Positions 15,502 through 21,288 of a stretch of DNA of 25,010 nt are shown in pieces. Source of the stretch: an uncultured Parabacteroides sp. (GTDB lineage: Bacteria > Bacteroidota > Bacteroidia > Bacteroidales > Tannerellaceae); contig NZ_CAJJWO010000077.1 in the NCBI RefSeq assembly GCF_905196875.1, positions 1-25,010 of the forward strand, in the 5' to 3' direction. A program made the position numbers and the translations under genes. Below the pieces are notes generated by a model. The model was not told where the DNA came from and ran no database searches. It saw only the letters and a list, made by a program, of their open reading frames with translations. Position 1 is the stretch's first letter. Each line of letters begins with the position of its first letter.

Positions 15502-18500
15502 ATGAAATATCTATTTATCCTTACATCAGCACTATTATTTTCTGCAAATGTGCTGGCCGATAATGATCCTTTATGGATGCGTTATCCTGCAATATCTCCG
15601 AATGGTGAAACCATTGCGTTTACGTATAAAGGAGATATTTATACCGTTCCGGTATCCGGTGGTAAAGCCACCCAATTAACAACACATCCGGCTCATGATA
15701 CACGCCCTGTATGGTCGCCCGACGGCAACCGGATCGCATTTGCTTCCGATCGTAACGGGAATTTCGATGTCTTTATTATGGATAAAGACGGGGGAGTACC
15801 AAAACAGCTAACAACTCATTCGACAAACGAATATCCGGAGACATTCAGTAGTAATAATGAGATCCTTTACTCGGCTTCCATACAGCAGGATGCAAAGGAT
15901 AGCCAGTTCCCTTCCGGTACATTCTCACAGATCTATCAGGTTAGTACGGAAGGTGGACGTCCGGTATTATTCTCTTCGCTGGCCATGCAAAACCTGTCGG
16001 TGAATAAAGATGGTGACAAAATTTTATATAATGATATCAAAGGTTATGAAGATCCGTGGCGTAAGCATCACCAGTCTTCCATCACACGCGATATCTGGTT
16101 GTGCTCACTCGATAAAGACCGTACATTTAAAAAGATAACAACCTTCCGTGGTGAAGACCGTAACCCGGTCTGGACAGCCGATGGAAAAGCTTTTTATTAT
16201 CTGAGTGAAGAAAAAGGCAGTTTCAATATCTTTAAAAACGACCTGACCGGAAAAAGCGACAAGCAAATTACCAATCATACAACACATCCTGTCCGTTTCC
16301 TGACTTCCGATAATAATGGAATACTCTGCTATGGCTATGATGGTGAAATATATACGGTCAAAGAAGGCGGACAGCCTTCAAAAGTAAAGGTAAGTATCAT
16401 TTCAGACCAGACGGAGAACGATTTGATCCATCGCCTGATGTCGAATGGTGCGACCAGTATCGCTGTTTCTCCGAATGGAAAAGAAGTTGCCTTTATCGTG
16501 AGAGGCGATGTTTATGTTACCTCCGTTGAATTTGAAACCACTCGTCAGATCACCGATACACCGCAGCAAGAGCGTGATATAGACTTCAGTCCCGACGGGC
16601 GTTCGCTGGTTTACTCGGCCGAACGGGGCGAGACATGGGGTATCTATCAAAGTAGCCTGGCTCGCAAGGATGATAAGTATTTTACCTATGCACAAGAGAT
16701 AAAGGAAGAGCCGCTCGTTGTAACAGATAAGACATCTTTCCAACCGGCTTATTCGCCCGACGGTAAAGAAGTTGCCTTTCTGGAAGATCGTACGACTTTG
16801 CGCGTAATCAATCTGAAAAGCAAACAGGCACGCACAGTGCTGGATGGCAAATACAATTATTCATATAGTGATGGAGACCAGACTTATCAATGGTCGCCCG
16901 ATAGTAAATGGTTTCTGGTGGAATATATTGCAATCGGCGGATGGAATAATAAAGACATCGCACTGGTAAAAGCGGATGGCAGCAGAGATATTACCAACCT
17001 GACAGAAAGTGGTTATTCAGACAGCAATCCGAAATGGGTACTTGATGGTAAAGCCATGATTTGGTCGTCCGATCGGGCCGGTTACCGCAGTCATGGTAGT
17101 TGGGGAGCACAGGACGATACTTATATTATGTTCTTCGACGGCGAAGCCTACGATAAATTCCGCCTGAGTAAAGAAGAACTCGCACTGGTCGAAGACGAAG
17201 ACAAAGATAAGGAGGAGGACAAAAAGGATGATAAAAAAGAGTCCAAAGCGAAAAAAGATGACAAAAAGAAAGATGATAAAGACAAGAAAGACGACAAGGA
17301 TAAACCGGTAGAACCGCTGAAGTTCGATCTTGAAAACCGCAAAGACCGTGTCATCCGTCTGACCATCAACTCATCGAACCTGGGTGATGCCGTACTGACA
17401 CCGAAAGGCGACAAACTTTATTATTGTGCTTCTTTTGAAAAAGGTTATGACCTATGGGAACGCAACTTCAAGGAGAATACGACCAAGTTATTGATCAAAG
17501 AAGTCGGTGGAGGCAGAATGTTTACCGATAAGAAGGGCGAAAATCTATTCCTTGTATCCGATGGCAAACTAAAAAAGGTTGAGATCAAAGATAGCAAGAC
17601 AAAAGATATACCTTTTAAAGCCGAATTTTCTTATCGTGCACCTCAGGAACGCGAATATATCTTCAATCATATATGGCGTCAGGTAGAAGATAAATTCTAC
17701 GACCCGACACTTCACGGAATCGATTGGGACGGATACAAAAAAGCTTATGCCCGCTATCTACCGCATATCAACAACAATTACGATTTTCAGGAGATGTTGT
17801 CTGAACTGCTCGGCGAATTAAACGGTTCGCATACAGGCGCCCGTTTCCGCCCGTCTTCCTCTGCTCCGGCAACGGCTTGCCTGGGTGCATTCTATGACAA
17901 TAGCTACAACGGCGACGGTTTGAAGATTGCCGAGATCATAGCCAAAGGCCCCTTGACACTAGCCGATACAAAGATCAAACCGGGTTGTATCATTGAGAAA
18001 ATTAATGAAAAATCGATTAAGAACGGAGAAGATTATTATCCGTTGCTAAGCGGTAAAGCCGGAAAGAAAGTGTTATTGTCCATCTATAACCCGACTACTA
18101 AAGAACATTTTGAAGAACAGGTAAAACCCATTTCCTATGGCGAACAATCGAACTTGTTGTACAAACGCTGGGTAGAAAACTGCCGCAAGAAAGTGGATGA
18201 ACTCTCGGGGGGAAAGATCGGCTACGTACATGTCAAAGGTATGAACAGCGAAAGTTTCCGTGAAGTTTACTCTGAATTACTTGGACGTTGCCGCAACAAG
18301 GAAGCGGTGATTGTCGATACCCGTCATAATGGTGGCGGCTGGCTGCATGACGACCTGGCAACTCTGCTAAGTGGTAAAGAGTATCAGCGTTTCATGCCGC
18401 GCGGGCAATATATCGGCAGCGATCCGTATAACAAATGGCTAAAGCCCTCTTGTGTATTGGTTTGCGAAGATAACTATTCGAATGCACATGGTTTCCCCTG

Positions 18501-18768
18501 GGTATACAAAACATTAGGCATCGGCAAACTGATCGGCACTCCGGTACCGGGAACTATGACCGCCGTTTGGTGGGAGTCACAGATCGACCCGTCTATCGTA
18601 TTCGGTATTCCTCAGGTAGGTGTTCAGGATATGCAAGGTAATTACCTGGAGAACCATGAACTACAACCAGATATCGAAATCTACAACACACCGGAGTCTC
18701 AGTTGAAGGGTGAAGATCATCAGCTGGAAGAAGCAGTGAAAGTGATGTTGCAGACGGTAAAGAAATAA
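15502..18768 (+). CDS. Tricorn-type S41 peptidase, exported (second copy)
   Basis: This 1088-residue protein has a signal peptide (about 1-19, ending VLAD) and beta-propeller repeats with WSPDG and FSPDG motifs (about 22-540). A very charged Lys/Asp/Glu linker (about 564-601) follows, then core domains, a PDZ-like segment and the S41 peptidase domain with AVIVDTRHNGGGW. Catalytic residues by alignment are Ser776-His777 (NGSHTG), nucleophile Ser993 (DNYSNAHGFPW) and Glu1050 (YLENHELQPD), so the full tricorn set is present. It shares the overall design of the peptidase at 10105-13341, but the active-site surroundings differ (SNAH against SDGD). It probably degrades peptides in the periplasm. 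It is divergent from aqpZ and ends in a bidirectional terminator. Confidence 0.92.
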   Translation: MKYLFILTSALLFSANVLADNDPLWMRYPAISPNGETIAFTYKGDIYTVPVSGGKATQLTTHPAHDTRPVWSPDGNRIAFASDRNGNFDVFIMDKDGGVPKQLTTHSTNEYPETFSSNNEILYSASIQQDAKDSQFPSGTFSQIYQVSTEGGRPVLFSSLAMQNLSVNKDGDKILYNDIKGYEDPWRKHHQSSITRDIWLCSLDKDRTFKKITTFRGEDRNPVWTADGKAFYYLSEEKGSFNIFKNDLTGKSDKQITNHTTHPVRFLTSDNNGILCYGYDGEIYTVKEGGQPSKVKVSIISDQTENDLIHRLMSNGATSIAVSPNGKEVAFIVRGDVYVTSVEFETTRQITDTPQQERDIDFSPDGRSLVYSAERGETWGIYQSSLARKDDKYFTYAQEIKEEPLVVTDKTSFQPAYSPDGKEVAFLEDRTTLRVINLKSKQARTVLDGKYNYSYSDGDQTYQWSPDSKWFLVEYIAIGGWNNKDIALVKADGSRDITNLTESGYSDSNPKWVLDGKAMIWSSDRAGYRSHGSWGAQDDTYIMFFDGEAYDKFRLSKEELALVEDEDKDKEEDKKDDKKESKAKKDDKKKDDKDKKDDKDKPVEPLKFDLENRKDRVIRLTINSSNLGDAVLTPKGDKLYYCASFEKGYDLWERNFKENTTKLLIKEVGGGRMFTDKKGENLFLVSDGKLKKVEIKDSKTKDIPFKAEFSYRAPQEREYIFNHIWRQVEDKFYDPTLHGIDWDGYKKAYARYLPHINNNYDFQEMLSELLGELNGSHTGARFRPSSSAPATACLGAFYDNSYNGDGLKIAEIIAKGPLTLADTKIKPGCIIEKINEKSIKNGEDYYPLLSGKAGKKVLLSIYNPTTKEHFEEQVKPISYGEQSNLLYKRWVENCRKKVDELSGGKIGYVHVKGMNSESFREVYSELLGRCRNKEAVIVDTRHNGGGWLHDDLATLLSGKEYQRFMPRGQYIGSDPYNKWLKPSCVLVCEDNYSNAHGFPWVYKTLGIGKLIGTPVPGTMTAVWWESQIDPSIVFGIPQVGVQDMQGNYLENHELQPDIEIYNTPESQLKGEDHQLEEAVKVMLQTVKK
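17191..17304 (+). other. Low-complexity Lys/Asp/Glu-coding tract inside the second tricorn gene
   Basis: About 38 codons code almost only for Lys, Asp and Glu, with repeated DDK and KKDD units. It lies between the propeller and the peptidase core, where the first copy has a shorter Lys/Glu-rich linker. It is purine-rich (GAC, GAT, AAA, AAG codons). It is probably a flexible linker and a likely site of length variation. Confidence 0.8.
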
Positions 18769-18785
18769 ATACCTGACATATAAAA

Positions 18786-18838
18786 AGCGGATCAATTCAA
18801 TAGCCTGTTTTATGGCTCTGATTTGATCCGCTCCTTTA
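18786..18838. terminator. Bidirectional terminator between convergent genes
   Basis: AGCGGATCAA (18786-18795) pairs perfectly with TTGATCCGCT (18823-18832), and a second small stem AGCC / GGCT forms inside the loop. The plus strand continues CCTTTATTT; the minus strand continues TTTTTA. It therefore suits both the peptidase gene (plus) and the hypothetical gene at 18855-19451 (minus). Confidence 0.82.
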
Positions 18839-18854
18839 TTTATAGCTGAGTGCT

Positions 18855-19451
18855 TTAATCGGGTATTGCTATGCGGGAAGACGAAAAGTCCAGCTTTTTA
18901 TATTTATCTTTCATCCTATCGTCGGCTTGTTCCTTATCATCAGTAAAACGAACGGGGGATTGTTCGAAATGCCAGGTACCGACATAATTCAGCGTATTCG
19001 GGGCAACGGTAAATTTAAACAGGACCAGTTCGTCCGGGCGTTGTTCCTTGTTCTTTATCTTCCGTTCCGTCTCCAGGATAGAATCTTCTCCTTTATAGAT
19101 GGGCTCCATATAGGATTTTCCACCATACCATTTGCTTTCCGTCCACCAATAATTCAGGATCGCATACGTACCCGGTTCGATCAGGTAACAAAACGGATTT
19201 TCCTTGGAGGTCTTAAAGGTAGACTTTACCCTGAAGAGAAGTACTTCATTCGTCTCAATATTGATTATCCGGATATCCTGGGGATAACCGCCACTCTTAA
19301 ACTTTTTCAGACGTTGGATGAAATCGCCGTAAAATGCAGCCTGCCCGGCTGGGATCATTTCGTTATCCCCCAGCTTATCCAGTCTTCGCCCCGGCTGTCC
19401 GGCTGCACAGCACGAAACAAACAGCAATATAGCAATCAATAAGTTTCTCAT
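18855..19451 (-). CDS. Hypothetical exported protein
   Basis: I do not recognise a family for this 198-residue protein. It starts with a hydrophobic signal (MRNLLIAILLFVSCC); the Cys at 14-15 could be a lipidation site, but the lipobox is imperfect. The mature part is rich in Lys, Glu, Tyr and Trp, with an NYWWTESKWYGGKSY stretch in the middle and no membrane helix. Segments such as EVLLFRVKSTFKTS and FCYLIEPGTYAILNYWW suggest a beta-rich fold. It begins 36 bp after the lysO C-terminal half without a clear promoter between them, so it is probably the last gene of that transcript, ending at the bidirectional terminator. A role in lysine export is not implied by sequence. Confidence 0.8.
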   Translation of the reverse strand: MRNLLIAILLFVSCCAAGQPGRRLDKLGDNEMIPAGQAAFYGDFIQRLKKFKSGGYPQDIRIINIETNEVLLFRVKSTFKTSKENPFCYLIEPGTYAILNYWWTESKWYGGKSYMEPIYKGEDSILETERKIKNKEQRPDELVLFKFTVAPNTLNYVGTWHFEQSPVRFTDDKEQADDRMKDKYKKLDFSSSRIAIPD

Positions 19452-19487
19452 ACAGGTTATTATGCTATCTTTTATTGACTATCATAT

Positions 19488-20114
19488 TCACATTGAACAG
19501 AAAAAAGAGACAAAGAACGGTACCGTAAAATCGACCAGAATACCATGGAAGATAGAAACGAATACCAGATCCTTTCCAGAATAACGGGTAATAATCGGTA
19601 ATGTTGTATCCATCGTCGTCGCTCCTCCGGCACAGATAGGGGCCAGTCTTCCGAAATACTTGACAAACAAAGGTGCACCGAGCAAAGCCATAATCTCACG
19701 GATAATATTAGCCATCAACGCAATCGTCCCTAATTCCGTAGCCATCTGTACACCCAGTGAAGCTTCTTTCAACTCCGTTATTAAGATAGACGACAACGAG
19801 TAATAAGCAAATCCGCTACCGACAGCCAGACAGTCGAACATACTCCATTTGGTAATCACCAAACTGATCAAAGCGGAAGCCGTCAGCGTCCCGATAATTG
19901 TAGCCAAAGGCACCAGCAATAACTTCGGACGGATACTACATAATATATCTTTCAGTTTCTTATCACTTCCAATGCTTAACCCAACCTGAAACATCAATAA
20001 ATAAAGCACATATATAGTGATATCATTTTTTACAATTACCTCCGGCAGATAACCGCTACATCCCAGGATACACCCGAGTGCAAAGAAAGCAACAACGATC
20101 AGACTCCCTTTCAT
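19488..20114 (-). CDS. lysO: LysO-type lysine exporter, C-terminal half
   Basis: This 208-residue hydrophobic protein corresponds to the larger C-terminal part of the E. coli lysine exporter LysO (YbjE, DUF340). It has about six membrane helices and the conserved segments GSGFAYYSLSSILI and ICAGGATTMDTTLP. Together with the 92-residue upstream gene it adds up to 300 residues, about the length of the single-chain E. coli protein. Its ATG overlaps the stop of the upstream half by 4 bp (ATGA), so the two halves should be made together and assemble in the inner membrane. Lysine as substrate is inferred from family membership. Confidence 0.88.
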   Translation of the reverse strand: MKGSLIVVAFFALGCILGCSGYLPEVIVKNDITIYVLYLLMFQVGLSIGSDKKLKDILCSIRPKLLLVPLATIIGTLTASALISLVITKWSMFDCLAVGSGFAYYSLSSILITELKEASLGVQMATELGTIALMANIIREIMALLGAPLFVKYFGRLAPICAGGATTMDTTLPIITRYSGKDLVFVSIFHGILVDFTVPFFVSFFCSM

Positions 20115-20389
20115 TCTCTCCCCCTTTCCTTAAAAAAGAAATGATACACGCCCCAGGCTGCCAATACACTCCCGCCTGTTCCTGCCAGAGCGATCAGGAA
20201 AGCCTGCCCTCCTAGTGTAGTAAGATTATTTATTATAGCCTCATTGGCTCCTACCGAAATTCCCAACAGGAACAACAGAAGCAAAATTGTATAGGAAATA
20301 GGTCTACCTATTTTTTGTAAAAACTCCACTTTACGCAACAGGTATCCTATAGCTATACCGCCGAACATAATTCCGATTACCGTGAACAT
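20111..20389 (-). CDS. lysO: LysO-type lysine exporter, N-terminal half
   Basis: I place the start at the ATG at 20389 (MFTVIGIMFGG), giving 92 residues. The longer frame opening at 20461 reads through the promoter box and a hairpin and adds a segment unlike the family. The protein has about three membrane helices (2-18, 33-47, 65-84) and matches the short N-terminal domain of LysO/DUF340. It is coupled to the C-terminal half by a 4-bp ATGA overlap. A TACCTTTG promoter box ends 17 bp upstream of the ATG. Confidence 0.87.
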   Translation of the reverse strand: MFTVIGIMFGGIAIGYLLRKVEFLQKIGRPISYTILLLLFLLGISVGANEAIINNLTTLGGQAFLIALAGTGGSVLAAWGVYHFFFKERGRE

Positions 20390-20405
20390 AATTATAATTT
20401 TTCGG

Positions 20406-20413
20406 CAAAGGTA
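20406..20413 (-). promoter_or_regulatory. -7 box (TACCTTTG) for lysO
   Basis: TACCTTTG on the minus strand matches TAnnTTTG exactly. Its upstream region runs straight into a 12-bp inverted repeat (20420-20450), so the -33 element, if used, lies within that hairpin sequence. The box supports the ATG at 20389 as the lysO start. Confidence 0.65.
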
Positions 20414-20450
20414 ACAGAAAGAGCCTTGCAGAACAAGTCTGCAAGGCTCT
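20414..20450 (-). terminator. Perfect 12-bp hairpin between the anti-sigma-like gene and lysO
   Basis: AGAGCCTTGCAG (20420-20431) pairs without mismatch with CTGCAAGGCTCT (20439-20450) around a 7-base loop. On the minus strand it is followed by the T-rich TTTCTGTT, so it probably terminates the sigma-like transcript. The T-tract is weak, and the hairpin lies against the lysO promoter, so an operator role is also possible. Confidence 0.65.
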
Positions 20451-20511
20451 ACCGGTGTCATATATGATCTACATTTTTACTACTTCAGACGATATACAAA
20501 ACCTGAATATA

Positions 20512-20847
20512 CTAAACACAGCAATTTTCAATCATAAACGAAGAGGTCAGTATCAGAATAAACAAAAGGACAAAAAGAAAGGTGATCAGGGCCGAAAAAG
20601 AATAAAAAAGACGAAGGTGACGTTGTCTTTTTTCCCTGGCTATCCGTTGCAGCACCTTCAGGTCAAACTCTTTTCCTAACGGGGGAAGAGTCTCTGCTTC
20701 CGGAGTCAGAAACCACGCTTTGTAAGGACGCAACTCGGGCGGCAACGTTTCCGCCGAAAAAAAGTGTCGTAGTTCGCGTTCTTCTTCAATAGTGGTGGCA
20801 CATTCCCAATATTTATCCAACAATATTTTAATACGGTTGTAATCCAT
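20512..20847 (-). CDS. Small single-pass membrane protein, putative partner of the sigma-like gene
   Basis: This 111-residue protein has a charged cytoplasmic N-terminal region with a LLDKYWECATTIEEERELRHFF segment of the kind that opens Bacteroidales anti-sigma-like proteins. A linker containing PPELRPYKAWF and one membrane helix (about 81-104) follow. It lacks any periplasmic FecR domain. It follows the sigma-like gene by 18 bp, so the two are almost certainly co-transcribed. I infer an anti-sigma or sigma-sequestering role from this position and the N-terminal pattern. The function is not proven by sequence. Confidence 0.82.
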   Translation of the reverse strand: MDYNRIKILLDKYWECATTIEEERELRHFFSAETLPPELRPYKAWFLTPEAETLPPLGKEFDLKVLQRIAREKRQRHLRLFYSFSALITFLFVLLFILILTSSFMIENCCV

Positions 20848-20865
20848 ATTTGTCGTGTTTGTAGT

Positions 20866-21120
20866 TTATCTGACAGTAAAACTTTCCGCCCGCATCTTCT
20901 GCAAATTGATCGCTTCCAGTGCCAGGTTACGGGTTACCATCAGGCAGTAAGAAGGAATATCTTCTATTACAATCCACGCCGCCCGCTCTCCCCAGACCTT
21001 CAGCATTACATCCTGAACGATTTGCTCGGAACGCTCAGCATTTCCGGTAATCCTGAAAGCAACCCGCAACAGGTTGTCTTTTAAAGGCAATATCCTTGTT
21101 ATGAATTCGTCTGTTCTCAT
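20866..21120 (-). CDS. ECF sigma factor-like protein with region 2 only
   Basis: This 84-residue protein matches the N-terminal half of Bacteroidales ECF sigma factors: FITRILPLKDNLLRVAFRITGNAERSEQIVQDVMLKVWGER is region 2.1-2.2, and ITGNAERSEQIVQDVMLKVW is the typical core-binding helix. It stops with ESFTVR right after the region 2.4 helix. The family is normally 160-190 residues with a region 4 helix-turn-helix, which is absent here. I found no region 4 in another frame, because the downstream DNA is filled by the 111-residue partner gene 18 bp away. It is either a deletion remnant or a short regulator that binds core polymerase without -35 recognition. An ECF-like promoter lies upstream. 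Confidence 0.82.
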   Translation of the reverse strand: MRTDEFITRILPLKDNLLRVAFRITGNAERSEQIVQDVMLKVWGERAAWIVIEDIPSYCLMVTRNLALEAINLQKMRAESFTVR

Positions 21121-21132
21121 CTCTTTTATATT

Positions 21133-21160
21133 AGACGAGTACCCACCACAAAAGGTTGCA
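21133..21160 (-). promoter_or_regulatory. ECF-type promoter for the region-2-only sigma gene
   Basis: On the minus strand TGCAACC (21160-21154) and CGTCT (21137-21133) are separated by exactly 16 bp. This resembles the AAC / CGT promoter pattern used by ECF sigma factors for self-regulation. The predicted start is near 21126, only about 6 nt before the ATG. No exact TAnnTTTG box was seen for this gene. Confidence 0.55.
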
Positions 21161-21219
21161 ATTTTTTGTCACTTTTTTATCAGATTATAGAAAAAGGCCT
21201 CTATATGGTTCTTTTTCAT

Positions 21220-21227
21220 TATATTTG
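21220..21227 (+). promoter_or_regulatory. -7 box (TATATTTG) for the GH92 mannosidase
   Basis: TATATTTG on the plus strand matches TAnnTTTG exactly, about 61 bp before the GTG start. A matching -33 TTTG was not seen. The 167-bp gap therefore holds two divergent promoters of different types. Confidence 0.6.
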
Positions 21228-21288
21228 TAGCAGTTCAAAATAAAAACAGTAAATCCGCATATATTCAAACTAAATCAATAGATAAACA

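Noticed and set aside
17191..17304. CRISPR or tandem DNA repeat
   Set aside because: The repeated look comes from a Lys/Asp/Glu-coding low-complexity tract in a real gene; there are no regular repeat and spacer units.
18927..19442. Plus-strand open frame of 171 codons
   Set aside because: It is antisense to the hypothetical exported protein at 18855-19451. The minus-strand frame has a signal peptide and fits the operon; the plus-strand frame has no recognisable features.
20390..20461. Longer start for the LysO N-terminal half
   Set aside because: The added segment is translated from the promoter box and the 12-bp hairpin and has no match to the family.
20465..20517. Small inverted repeat TTCAG / CTGAA
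   Set aside because: Only a 5-bp stem with a loop of about 14 bases and no T-tract; expected by chance.
20512..20866. Frameshift hiding sigma region 4 downstream of the 84-residue gene
   Set aside because: No frame in this stretch encodes a helix-turn-helix like region 4. The DNA is occupied by the intact 111-residue membrane protein.
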